64,000 bases of DNA from Akkermansia biwaensis (GTDB taxonomy: Bacteria > Verrucomicrobiota > Verrucomicrobiia > Verrucomicrobiales > Akkermansiaceae): NCBI RefSeq assembly GCF_026072915.1, contig NZ_AP025943.1:2542001-2606000 (forward strand). Reading direction: 5' to 3'. This document shows, piece after piece, positions 51,978-60,495 of the stretch. The number at the start of each line of letters is the position of its first letter. Position 1 is the stretch's first letter. Below the pieces are notes generated by a model, which was given only the letters and a program-made list of their open reading frames with translations, searched no databases and was not told the DNA's origin. The position numbers and the translations under genes are program-made.

Positions 51978-52822
51978 AAACCGACGATACATTCGGAAAA
52001 AAACTCGCGGTCCTGATGACGTGCCACAACCGCAGGGAAAAGACGCTCCGCTGTTTGACCTCCCTGTTTTCCTGCCGGCCGGAAGCCGGACTGGAGCTTT
52101 CCGTGTATCTGGTGGATGACGGTTCTTCCGACGGTACCGGAGACGCCGTGCGGCAGGCCTACCCCTCCGTATCCGTGATCAGGGGGGACGGTACCCTCTT
52201 CTGGAACCGGGGAATGCGGAAAGCGTGGGAGGACGCCCTGAAGAAGAACGCGGATTTCTACCTCTGGCTGAATGACGATACCGTGCTGTATCCGTCGGCC
52301 CTTGTCCATTTGCTGGAAGCTTCCCGGCAGATGGAGCACCTGGCCGTCATCTGCGGCTCCACGTGCGGTCCAGGTACGGATGAATGGACTTATGGCGGCA
52401 TGTCCGGAGGGAAGCCCGTTATTCCGGACGGAACCTTGCAGGAGTGCGCCTTATGCCACGGGAACATTCTGTGGGTGCCGCGTCATGTGGTGGACCGCAT
52501 CGGCATTCTGGACGGATTCTATCTGCACGCCCTGGGGGATTACGATTATTCCCGGACGGCGCATTCCTGCGGAATACCGTTGCGGGTTGCCCCATCTTTC
52601 CTCGGAACCTGTGCATGGCATGACAAGGCCGTTCCCTGGACGGACCGGGAGGTTCCCCTGATCCGCAGGCTCCGCAATTTGTATTCCCCGCTGGGCAATG
52701 CCCAGCCCAGGTATTACTTCCATTATGTCCGGAAACACGAAGGCTTGCCGGCCGCGTGCCGGGCCATGGTGTGCATGCATGTACGAGTTTTTTTCCCCGC
52801 CTTATGGACAAAAACGAAATAG
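51974..52822 (+). CDS. Family GT2 glycosyltransferase (rhamnosyltransferase-like)
   Basis: The ATG at 51974 overlaps the previous stop (ATGA). It has 282 residues. GT-A/GT2 features: KLAVLMTCHNRREKTLRCLT, VYLVDDGSSDGTGDAV, GDGTLFWNRGMRKAW, FYLWLNDDTVLYPSAL (the DxD-like motif is NDD) and GNILWVPRHVVDRIGILDG followed by LGDYDYS. The arrangement, with WN..MR.AW and LNDDT, is typical of rhamnosyltransferase-like GT2 enzymes. It adds one sugar to the lipid-linked unit at the inner face of the membrane. Confidence 0.92.
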   Translation: MKTDDTFGKKLAVLMTCHNRREKTLRCLTSLFSCRPEAGLELSVYLVDDGSSDGTGDAVRQAYPSVSVIRGDGTLFWNRGMRKAWEDALKKNADFYLWLNDDTVLYPSALVHLLEASRQMEHLAVICGSTCGPGTDEWTYGGMSGGKPVIPDGTLQECALCHGNILWVPRHVVDRIGILDGFYLHALGDYDYSRTAHSCGIPLRVAPSFLGTCAWHDKAVPWTDREVPLIRRLRNLYSPLGNAQPRYYFHYVRKHEGLPAACRAMVCMHVRVFFPALWTKTK

Positions 52823-53664
52823 ACTGGATTTTCCAGATAGATGATGAAGAGGTGCTGGAAACGTACAGGACCCGTGACAATTATCTCATTGAACATTCTC
52901 CGGAGGGGGATGGCTCGCGGTGCGCCGTTTATTTCAGCAGCAATGATCTGTATTTTCCCAATAACCGCGCCCGGTTTCATGAACGGGTGACCCGGAGGAA
53001 TACGTTTGAATGGTTCGGAACCAGGATTCCGGGCTGCGGCAGGCACATTTTCATCCGCGACGTCTTCAAGCAGTGGTACCTGGGCGGCATTAATGCCCGT
53101 CTGAATTCCCCTGAGAAGGTGCTGGAATGGCTGAAAGAGGAGACAAGAGGCTGCCGCGTTACGATGATGGGCAGTTCCGCGGGAGGATACGCGGCGGTTC
53201 TTTTCGGCTCCCTGCTGCATGCGGAGCGCGTTTTTTCCTTCAACGGCTATTTTGATCTTGCTCCGGAAACGGACATGGAGAATGCCGCCGTGGTCAATCC
53301 CCTGCTGGTCCGCTACAGGAATGACGTGCAGCGGGCTCCTTTCTACAGGCTGGCGCCGTTTCTGCGTGAGCGGACTCCCGTTTACTATTTTCATTCCCTG
53401 TTTTCCCCCATTGACCGGCGGCAGAGGGAGCTTCTGGGAAATCATCAGGGAGTGCACGTCATTCCCTTCCGCTCCTCCCGCCACGGAATTCCCTTCCTCA
53501 AATGCTGTCTGAACCGCATTTTCCAATACTCCGATGAGAAATTGCTGGCGCTGTGCGGCACGGAGCACCATCCCGTGCGGTTTTCCCTTCGTTGTGCGGG
53601 CGTTTGGGAAACGGCTGCCGGATTTTCCAGACAGGTGTGGCAGCATTACAGGAAAAGGCACTGA
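52804..53664 (+). CDS. Alpha/beta-hydrolase-fold protein of polysaccharide clusters
   Basis: The ATG at 52804 (18 bases inside the previous gene) gives 286 residues. The nucleophile elbow VTMMGSSAGGYAAVLFGSLL places a Ser in G-S-S-A-G-G. A downstream acidic residue is in FHSLFSPIDRRQR and His candidates follow (VIPFRSSRHGIPFL), in the order of a hydrolase triad. The N-terminal part (FFSSNDLYFPNNRARFHE-like VYFSSNDLYFPNN) is of a type seen beside glycan genes. It might be an O-acyl esterase or transferase acting on the glycan. Substrate unknown. Confidence 0.7.
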   Translation: MDKNEIDWIFQIDDEEVLETYRTRDNYLIEHSPEGDGSRCAVYFSSNDLYFPNNRARFHERVTRRNTFEWFGTRIPGCGRHIFIRDVFKQWYLGGINARLNSPEKVLEWLKEETRGCRVTMMGSSAGGYAAVLFGSLLHAERVFSFNGYFDLAPETDMENAAVVNPLLVRYRNDVQRAPFYRLAPFLRERTPVYYFHSLFSPIDRRQRELLGNHQGVHVIPFRSSRHGIPFLKCCLNRIFQYSDEKLLALCGTEHHPVRFSLRCAGVWETAAGFSRQVWQHYRKRH

Positions 53665-53667
53665 ACC

Positions 53668-54777
53668 ATGAATGGCATGAAACGGAAACTGATGGTTTTT
53701 CATCAATATTTGGCGCCCTACCGCATTGATTTTTTCAATGCGCTGGCCCGGCGTGGCGACATGGAAGCGTTCTTTGAATATGAAGATTCCCCGGATCACC
53801 ACTACAACAGAAGGGAAATGGAATCCCGGTGCGTTTTCCGGCCCCGGTACCTGAACCATGTTCCGGTTGCCGGGCGGCGCATTCCCTCCGGACTTGCGTG
53901 CATTTTGAGGGAAGGGAGGCCGGATTTGGTTCTTGTTCCGGAATTTTCCATTCTGGCCCTGGAAGTATGCCTGCTGCGTGCGGTTTTCCGTTGGAAGTTC
54001 CAAATCATCAGCATTTGCGATGACAGCATGGACATGATACGGGGGAACGAACTATCCCGCCTCCACGCCCTGGCGCGGAAGATGGCCATGCCGATGATCG
54101 ACGATGTGATTTTACCGGATTCGGAGGCATGCCGCTGGTACCGGGAACACTATGGAAAGGGCATTTTTTTCCCCATTGTCAGGGATGAACAGGCTTTCAG
54201 GATGCAGTGCCGCGAGGCGCTTCCCGTCAGCCTTTCCTTGCAGGAAGAATACGCACTGCGCGGCAAAAAGGTGGTCCTGTATGTGGGGCGTCTGGCTCCG
54301 GAGAAGAATTTGGAATGCCTGGTCAGAGCGGCCGCGAGTCTGCCGGAGGATACCGTTCTTGTGATTGTGGGATCGGGCAGTCTGAAAGAGGAGCTGCAGC
54401 ATTTGGCCGGCCGTATGCAGGTCAGCGCCATTTTTCCCGGCTGGCTGGAAGGTGTACGCCTGGCGGCCTGGTACAATCTGGCCGATATTTTTGTTCTTCC
54501 CAGCCTGGTAGAACCGTTTGGGGCGGTTGTCAATGATGCGCTGGCTGCCGGCTGTTTTTGCCTGGTTTCCGGGCGCTGCGGTTCCTCCTGCCTGATCCGC
54601 CAGGGATGGAACGGGGAATTGTTTGATCCGGAAGACGAAGAGCGGCTGGCCTCTCTTCTCCGGGAAGCCTGCCGGAACCGGGGAGTAAGGCCGTCCTTTC
54701 CGCACTTGAAGGAATGCCTGATGCCTGCCGGATTCCGGGAATACGTCAACCACCTCATGGAACATATGGGTTTATGA
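53668..54777 (+). CDS. Family GT4 glycosyltransferase
   Basis: This is a 369-residue protein starting [20 protein letters not shown], an N-terminal pattern typical of GT4 enzymes (YRxDFFNAL). It has [68 protein letters not shown] and [20 protein letters not shown]; the [11 protein letters not shown] stretch is the donor-binding E-x7-E region in a variant form. It starts three bases after the hydrolase gene and its stop overlaps the next start. Confidence 0.93.
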   Translation: MNGMKRKLMVFHQYLAPYRIDFFNALARRGDMEAFFEYEDSPDHHYNRREMESRCVFRPRYLNHVPVAGRRIPSGLACILREGRPDLVLVPEFSILALEVCLLRAVFRWKFQIISICDDSMDMIRGNELSRLHALARKMAMPMIDDVILPDSEACRWYREHYGKGIFFPIVRDEQAFRMQCREALPVSLSLQEEYALRGKKVVLYVGRLAPEKNLECLVRAAASLPEDTVLVIVGSGSLKEELQHLAGRMQVSAIFPGWLEGVRLAAWYNLADIFVLPSLVEPFGAVVNDALAAGCFCLVSGRCGSSCLIRQGWNGELFDPEDEERLASLLREACRNRGVRPSFPHLKECLMPAGFREYVNHLMEHMGL

Positions 54778-55343
54778 ATACTCGTGCCAATACCGCCCCG
54801 GGCCGGTCCCGGCTGATCCTGTTTCTGCGTTCCCTGGCCAACGGCGTGCGCAGTTTCATCCGGTTCCGCGTCTTTCAGCGCTGGATCACCGTGGGGGGAA
54901 TGACCAGGATCGGAAGGCACGTGCATCTCAATGCCCCGCACAGGAAAATCATTTTCGGGAACCGGGTGCAATTGGGGCCGCATTGCCATGTTTCATGCGA
55001 TATACGTTTTGGGAACAGCGTCCTGTGCGCGGCCCGCGTCTCGTTCATTGGAAGGAGGGAGCATTCCTTCAGCCTGCCTGGATGCACCATCTGGGATTCT
55101 CCCCGGAATTGGGAAGACGGAATGACGGTCATCGGCAATGATGTATGGATAGGTCATGGGGCTGTTATTCTGGGGGGTGTTTCCGTCGGGGACGGAGCGA
55201 TTGTCGCGGCTGGGGCCGTAGTGACCGGAGACGTGCCGCCCATGACCATTGCAGGGGGCAATCCGGCCAGGGTCATCCGCCGCCGCTTTGCCACTTCCGC
55301 AGAGGAGGAAAGGCACCGGAACTACCTTGATTCACTGAAATGA
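54774..55343 (+). CDS. Hexapeptide-repeat acetyltransferase (WcaF-like)
   Basis: The ATG at 54774 overlaps the upstream stop (ATGA). It has 189 residues with left-handed beta-helix repeats: [70 protein letters not shown], then [12 protein letters not shown]. His candidates for catalysis are in IGRREHSF and IGHGAVIL. It probably acetylates a sugar of the repeat unit, a second such activity in this operon. Confidence 0.92.
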   Translation: MNTRANTAPGRSRLILFLRSLANGVRSFIRFRVFQRWITVGGMTRIGRHVHLNAPHRKIIFGNRVQLGPHCHVSCDIRFGNSVLCAARVSFIGRREHSFSLPGCTIWDSPRNWEDGMTVIGNDVWIGHGAVILGGVSVGDGAIVAAGAVVTGDVPPMTIAGGNPARVIRRRFATSAEEERHRNYLDSLK

Positions 55344-55350
55344 ACAAATC

Positions 55351-56598
55351 ATGATGCAAGTCCTGATCAACGCTTACGCCGTCAACCCGGACTGGGGCAG
55401 CGAACCCGGCATGGGGTGGAACTGGGTCATTCATCTGGCCCAGCACTGCAGGGTGCACGTCATTACGGAGGGGGAATGGCAGGAGAACATCGAAAGGGAA
55501 CTCGTCCGTCTGCCGCAGGCCGGCAACATCGTGTTCCATTATCTTCCCGTGCCGGAGAAGGTGCGCCGGATGTGCTGGAACCAGGGGGACTGGCGCTTTT
55601 ACCATCATTACAGGCGGTGGCAGGAACGGGCGCTTGTTCTGGCGCGGAAAATCATGGAGGAAAACCGTATCGATCTCATTCACCAGTTAAACATGATCGG
55701 CTTTCGGGAGCCGGGAATGTTGTGGAAAATCAAGGGAGTTCCCTATGTATGGGGACCGGTGGGCGGCATGGAGAATGCTCCGGTGGCCTATTTGTGGGAA
55801 AGCGGCTGGAAGCGGGCGGTACAGGCGGCATTGAAAAACGTGATCAATGCCGCTCAGGCCAGATTCCAGCCCAGGGTGCGGAAAGCTGTGAAGAGGGCTG
55901 ATGCCGTCCTGGCTTCCGTCCAGGGGGTGAGGGAGATCATGGAACGTTGCCACCGCAGGAAGGTGTTCTTAATGAGTGAAACCGGCTGTTTTGCCCGGCC
56001 GGATGCCGTCCGTCCGGAAAAGAACGGCAGGGAATTCAGGTTGTTGTGGGCGGGACGCATGATCCCAACCAAACAACTGGCCCTGGCATTAAAAACCCTC
56101 AGCTATCTCCGAGACTTGCCGGATTTGAAGCTGCATGTCTGCGGAGGAGGGGAGAAAGAGCGGGACTGCCGGAATCTGGCGGAACGGCTGGGAGTGGAGG
56201 GGAAGTGCGTGTGGCATGGAATGGTCTCTAATGAGGAAGTCCAGGGATTCATGCGCGGAAGCGATCTGTTTTTTTTCCCGAGTATCATGGAGGCTACCTC
56301 CACCGTGCTTGTAGAAGCCTTGATGAACAGGCTGCCCGTGCTCTGTTTTGATACCTGCGGCATGGGGACCATTGTTGACGAAACCGTGGGATGCAAGATA
56401 CCCCTGTCCCGTCCCGGACAGTCCGCCCGGGACTTTGCGGAACGCATCCGTTTCTTTTTCCACAACAGGAAAATATTGCAGGAGATGGATGGAGCGTTCC
56501 GCGCCAAGCAGAGGGAACTGGACTGGAACCGCAAGGCGGAAAGAATGGCCGGAATTTACCATGAAATTCTGGAAGGCCACCGCATTGCCCATGAATGA
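55351..56598 (+). CDS. Family GT4 glycosyltransferase
   Basis: This is a 415-residue protein. The N-terminus, INAYAVNPDWGSEPGMGWNW, is a known GT4 subgroup opening (NAYACNP..GSEPG.GW). The middle has YVWGPVGGMENAP and the C-terminal half has REFRLLWAGRMIPTKQLALA, KLHVCGGGEKERD, CVWHGMVSNEEVQGFMRG and FFFPSIMEATSTVLVEALMN with the E-x7-E motif. It lies 7 bases after the acetyltransferase and overlaps the start of the WecG fusion. Confidence 0.94.
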   Translation: MMQVLINAYAVNPDWGSEPGMGWNWVIHLAQHCRVHVITEGEWQENIERELVRLPQAGNIVFHYLPVPEKVRRMCWNQGDWRFYHHYRRWQERALVLARKIMEENRIDLIHQLNMIGFREPGMLWKIKGVPYVWGPVGGMENAPVAYLWESGWKRAVQAALKNVINAAQARFQPRVRKAVKRADAVLASVQGVREIMERCHRRKVFLMSETGCFARPDAVRPEKNGREFRLLWAGRMIPTKQLALALKTLSYLRDLPDLKLHVCGGGEKERDCRNLAERLGVEGKCVWHGMVSNEEVQGFMRGSDLFFFPSIMEATSTVLVEALMNRLPVLCFDTCGMGTIVDETVGCKIPLSRPGQSARDFAERIRFFFHNRKILQEMDGAFRAKQRELDWNRKAERMAGIYHEILEGHRIAHE

Positions 56599-57742
56599 AA
56601 ACCGTATGGAGACCTATTTCAGCATAAGATACGAATTTGACAGGGAACGCGTTTTCCAGCGCATGGACGGGGTGCTCCGTTCCGGAGGGAAGGGATACAT
56701 CTGCGTGGCGGACGGCCACGTACTTTCCGAGGTGCAGCGCAACCGGGAATACCGGAAGGTGCTGGGCGGAGCCCTACTGACCATTTGCGACAGCGGCTGG
56801 GTACCCGTTTATCTGAAATGGCTGCTGCATGCGGACAGGCCCCAGTATTGCGGCGCCCAGATTTTCCACGATGTCATCGCTATGAAAAAATACAGAATGA
56901 TGTTTCTGGGGGGAACTCGCGACACGCTGGACGCCCTGCGCCGGACCCTGGTGCGGGAGGATCCCCGCGTGGGATACATGCCTTTTGAGGAATTGCCTTT
57001 CTGCGCTGCGGATGAGTTTGATTACGGCGCCATTGCGGCGCGGATCAATGAATACCTGCCGGACATTATCTGGATTTCACTGGGCGCCCCCAAGCAGGAG
57101 GTATTCATGAACAGGCTGTGCCCCCATCTTCAGCGGGGAATTATGGTAGCCGTGGGCGCCGTTTTTCACTTTGCCGCCGGCGGCCGCATCAGGAGGGCTC
57201 CGGACTGGATGGTGGCCTGCAAACTCGAATTTCTCTACCGCATTTTCAATGAACCGCGAAAGCAAATGAAACGCTGCTGGAAAATCATCTCCGTATTGCC
57301 CTGGATTTTTATCCGGGAAAAACAACGGCAAAAAGCCGCCAGACCGGGGGACTCATCCGGATGGGGAGGAGAGACTCCCCGTTTGCCCTGCACCCTGGTT
57401 TCGTGTTTTGGGCAGGTTCCCGGCCATATGGGAGAACTGCTGGAATCATGGGGCAGGGAAAAGGACCGGAAATTCATCATTATCAGTGACGATGCGGGAT
57501 TCTGGAATCTGCCCCCCAACGCCAGGCTTGTTCCGATGGCTTTTTGCGAACTCCAGCGCCTGGTCAGGATAAAACTGGGAAGGCGGCATAACGTGAAGGC
57601 TCCGGAGGATCTTCCGCCGCTTTTGCCGGAATACCCGGTTCTTTTTGAGGACTATGTGGGAGCAAACCGGGAATTGGAGGCCATGGCTCTGGAAGCGGGA
57701 CCCGGCTCCTCTGAACCAGCAGTTTCGTCCTTCCATCGTTAA
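56591..57742 (+). CDS. WecG/TagA/CpsF (GT26) transferase fused to a truncated DUF6625-like domain
   Basis: The ATG at 56591 overlaps the previous gene by 8 bases and gives 383 residues. Residues 1-250 are a GT26 transferase: YICVADGHVLSEVQRN, then RMMFLGGTRDTLDAL, DIIWISLGAPKQEVFMNRL, GIMVAVGAVFHFAAGG and RRAPDWM. GT26 enzymes add, for example, ManNAcA or ManNAc. Residues about 266-357 (CTLVSCFGQVPGHMGELLES, KFIIISDDAGFWNLPPNARL, VLFEDYVG) resemble the first third of DUF6625 transferases, but the part with the DxD-like motif is absent and the frame ends in a polar tail. It is thus an accretion or a decayed second transferase. GT26 function should be intact. Confidence 0.85.
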   Translation: MNENRMETYFSIRYEFDRERVFQRMDGVLRSGGKGYICVADGHVLSEVQRNREYRKVLGGALLTICDSGWVPVYLKWLLHADRPQYCGAQIFHDVIAMKKYRMMFLGGTRDTLDALRRTLVREDPRVGYMPFEELPFCAADEFDYGAIAARINEYLPDIIWISLGAPKQEVFMNRLCPHLQRGIMVAVGAVFHFAAGGRIRRAPDWMVACKLEFLYRIFNEPRKQMKRCWKIISVLPWIFIREKQRQKAARPGDSSGWGGETPRLPCTLVSCFGQVPGHMGELLESWGREKDRKFIIISDDAGFWNLPPNARLVPMAFCELQRLVRIKLGRRHNVKAPEDLPPLLPEYPVLFEDYVGANRELEAMALEAGPGSSEPAVSSFHR

Positions 57743-57791
57743 CATTTCCCGATTCTTCAGGCTTCCGCCGCTACATTTATATATTTAAACC

Positions 57792-58883
57792 ATGATTACT
57801 AAAATTTTTGTTTCCGGCTTTTACGATATCATCCATGCAGGGCATATTCAGTTTTTCCGTGAAGCCCGGTCATTGGGGGATTACCTCATCGTTTCCTTTG
57901 CATCGGAACAGGTACTCTGGGAAAGCAGGCGCAGAAAACCGTCCATTCCCGATGACCATAAAAAAGTGATTCTGGAAAGCCTGTGCATGGTGGACAAGGT
58001 GGTATGCGGAGAAAGCCTGACACCGGGAATGGACTTTGAACACGTTTTTCTCAAAGAGCGGCCCGATATTTTGGCCGTTACGGAAGATGACTGTTACGGC
58101 GATCTTAAAAAGGAATTATGTGCACGGACCGGAGCTCGGTATGTGGTGCTTCCCAAAACGCCTCCCTGCCCGGAACCAATTTCCACCACCCAGCTTGTGA
58201 ACAGAATCAAGGCTCCGGCCAGTGTTCCGCTGCGCGTGGATTTTGCAGGAGGCTGGCTGGACGTTCCCCGCTATGCGCGGCCCGGGGCGTATATTGTCAA
58301 CTGTGCGATCAGTCCGTTTGTTTCCCTGGATCACTGGCCTTATGAACTCCGTGCCGGACTGGGGGGCAGCGGTGCCTGGGCCATGCTGCAGGGCAGGGAC
58401 CCCGTCCAGTCGGAGCTTGACCTGGGAGTAGGCTGGCAGGACCCCGCCGTGATTGCGGAAACGGGCTTGTGCGTCTGGAGGTCCGGCGCCTCTCCCGTGC
58501 TGGATATCAAGAGTACCGGTGATTTTCTGGCAGGCAGGATGGCGATTTTTCACACCGGGTATGCGCATGATACGCCGGGAATGGCTGACGGCTGCAGAAA
58601 TTATGACCGCATAGCCCAGTCTTCCCTGATCGCCCGCGCCGGCGTGATGGAGCGCAATATTCATGAACTGGCTGCCGGCGTGGCACTGTACCACAGCGTG
58701 CAGCTCCAGGAAGGCATGGCTCCCCTCCCGGTCGTAGGAGAAGAGCTCGCCAAAAAATATCTGGGAGGCGGATTCGGCGGATATGCCCTGTATCTGTTCG
58801 CTTCCCGGGAGGACAGGGATGCCGCGGTTTGCCTCCATGGCGGCATGAGAGCCGTGGAACCGTTTTGTAAAAGTCCGTTCTGA
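57792..58883 (+). CDS. Nucleotidyltransferase - GHMP-kinase-like fusion (sugar activation)
   Basis: This is a 363-residue protein. Residues 1-140 are a cytidylyltransferase-type domain (TagD/HldE-C class) with HAGH at 15-18 in place of HxGH and ISTTQLVNRI at 130-139. Residues 141-363 resemble a GHMP kinase: PLRVDFAGGWLDVPRY (148-160), GLGGSGAWAML (189-199, ATP loop), and the GGGFGGYALYLF strand (325-336). Motifs 1 and 2 are only about 40 residues apart, so the kinase half is compact compared with HddA-like enzymes. The order is the reverse of HldE (kinase then transferase). A sugar is presumably phosphorylated and then activated with CTP or ATP to feed this operon. The product is unknown. Confidence 0.8.
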   Translation: MITKIFVSGFYDIIHAGHIQFFREARSLGDYLIVSFASEQVLWESRRRKPSIPDDHKKVILESLCMVDKVVCGESLTPGMDFEHVFLKERPDILAVTEDDCYGDLKKELCARTGARYVVLPKTPPCPEPISTTQLVNRIKAPASVPLRVDFAGGWLDVPRYARPGAYIVNCAISPFVSLDHWPYELRAGLGGSGAWAMLQGRDPVQSELDLGVGWQDPAVIAETGLCVWRSGASPVLDIKSTGDFLAGRMAIFHTGYAHDTPGMADGCRNYDRIAQSSLIARAGVMERNIHELAAGVALYHSVQLQEGMAPLPVVGEELAKKYLGGGFGGYALYLFASREDRDAAVCLHGGMRAVEPFCKSPF

Positions 58884-58895
58884 TTATTTTCCGGA

Positions 58896-60050
58896 ATGAA
58901 AAGGTGCATGATTAGCGAATGCGGGGCAGAGCGGGAACCGGAAAAGGAACCGGGTTCTTCCGTGGCCGCTGTGCTTGAACCGGTTTCCGGAAGAACCCCG
59001 CGGGAATGCTGGCTTGACCTGGGCAGGGTGCTGGGGTTGTTCTTCATCATTCTATTCCATGCTTCGGGAAACGGCATGGAATTCCCGCTGTTCTTCCAGA
59101 GAGTGCCTTTTCTGTTCATGGCAGCGGCCTACTTTGTGGGACGCAGGAAAACGTTCGACTGGCGGCATTCCCCGTGCAGATATATTCTCTTTTATCTGGC
59201 GTGGAACGCCGCAGCTTGCCTGGAAGCGTTCTTCAGGCATTTGATTTATTTGAACCTGGGTTATTCAAGTACATGGGACTGGAGCATGCTGCCGTGGAAG
59301 CTGACGGGAGTCGGTACTACCTTTCCCTACGACGGCCCCCTGTGGTTCCTGAAATACGTGATGGCGCTGAGCATGCTCTCTTCGTTTTTATTCGTCCTCG
59401 GAAAAAGAAGGCTGCTGATTCCCGCAACGGTTGCCGTTCTCTTCTCTGTGACGTTGTTTCCGGAGATCAACGCGCTGTTTTCCGACCCTCCCCAGGTTCC
59501 TTGGGCGGATTCTCTGGCCTTTTTTATGATGGGGTTCTGCCTTTCCTCTCTGACGCTGGGCGAAATTAAGCTGTTCCTGAAAAAAACAAGTTGCCTTTCC
59601 CTCCCCGCGTGGGTGGCAATAGCGTGGATGAACCATTGCGGCGTCCTTTCCACGGAAACTCTGCACACCATACCTTGCTGGATTCCGGGGATTCTGGGTA
59701 TGGGCTCCCTGTGCGTTCTTCTGGCGGAAAAGAAGTTCTTTCGTAACGTGGCGCGGGCATGCGCTCCCCTCTTCTTCTTCATTTATGCCGTCCATTGCCT
59801 GATCCTTCCCTACTTGATGCCGCTCCTCTCAAGACTCCTTCCAGAGGTACTTCCTTCTCCCGTGATTGCGGCGGTCCTGGTATTTGCGGGAGCATTCTTT
59901 CTTCATCGTCAGGTGGTCCGGCATTACCCCGGTTGGGAATATCTGATCTTTGCCCAAAAGCGGAGAAAGCCGGTGACTGACGGACAGGAAGAGAAGATAT
60001 TTGCCGCCGCCTTTCCCCGGTCCGCTTCCCTCAATGAGCCCCCTCTTTAG
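58896..60050 (+). CDS. Acyltransferase-3 family integral membrane protein
   Basis: This is a 384-residue protein with about 10 membrane helices. The N-terminal motif WLDLGRVLGLFFIILFHASG carries the family's His in the first helix (R-x10-H pattern). PFLFMAAAYFVGRRK and GPLWFLKYVMALSMLSSFL follow. The family adds O-acyl groups to extracellular glycans (OafA, YrhL). A short N-terminal extension (about 35 residues) is unrelated to the family. It is the last gene of the operon, 12 bases after the nucleotidyltransferase fusion. Confidence 0.88.
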   Translation: MKRCMISECGAEREPEKEPGSSVAAVLEPVSGRTPRECWLDLGRVLGLFFIILFHASGNGMEFPLFFQRVPFLFMAAAYFVGRRKTFDWRHSPCRYILFYLAWNAAACLEAFFRHLIYLNLGYSSTWDWSMLPWKLTGVGTTFPYDGPLWFLKYVMALSMLSSFLFVLGKRRLLIPATVAVLFSVTLFPEINALFSDPPQVPWADSLAFFMMGFCLSSLTLGEIKLFLKKTSCLSLPAWVAIAWMNHCGVLSTETLHTIPCWIPGILGMGSLCVLLAEKKFFRNVARACAPLFFFIYAVHCLILPYLMPLLSRLLPEVLPSPVIAAVLVFAGAFFLHRQVVRHYPGWEYLIFAQKRRKPVTDGQEEKIFAAAFPRSASLNEPPL

Positions 60051-60495
60051 AGGTCCTCCGATTTTTCTGAGGCTTATCTGGAAAAACGGGTCCTCCATGC
60101 TTGAGCCGCTATCATCTTTTCAAATGAATCTCTGTTGGCAACCCTTTTCCCATTTCTCCTTTGCCGTGCTCAATATCCCTTCTTCCACGGACAAACCTTT
60201 TCTGGCGCCCCGCTTCACAACTTCATTCAACATGGAGATTTTCATTCGAACGGCACTTTGAGATTCCAGTTCCGAAGGATATCCGGCATTCATTAAATGA
60301 CGTAAGGAGGCCTGCACGTTCCCTGGGATTCTTGAAGGGCAAACCCGTGCGGAACCGCTGCCGTCCGGAAGCCAGCAGCCCCGGCCATTTCAGCCCAACT
60401 GATGGGATGGCCTGGAAGGAAATGAAAGAATATTGTTGCTAACAGATTATTATTAATATACAAATAAAAGAAGAAAACTTATTGATTTAAAAAAG
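60051..60495. other. Intergenic region between the polysaccharide operon and the fucosidase gene
   Basis: About 445 bases. An open minus-strand frame of 65 codons (60120-60317; contains MQASLRHLMNAGYPSELESQ) has protein-like composition but no neighbour or family; I leave it uncalled. The last 60 bases are A/T-rich and suit a fucosidase promoter. Confidence 0.5.

Noticed and set aside
60120-60317. 65-codon minus-strand frame
   Set aside because: No ribosome binding site, partner or family; lies in a short intergenic region and is not supported beyond being open.
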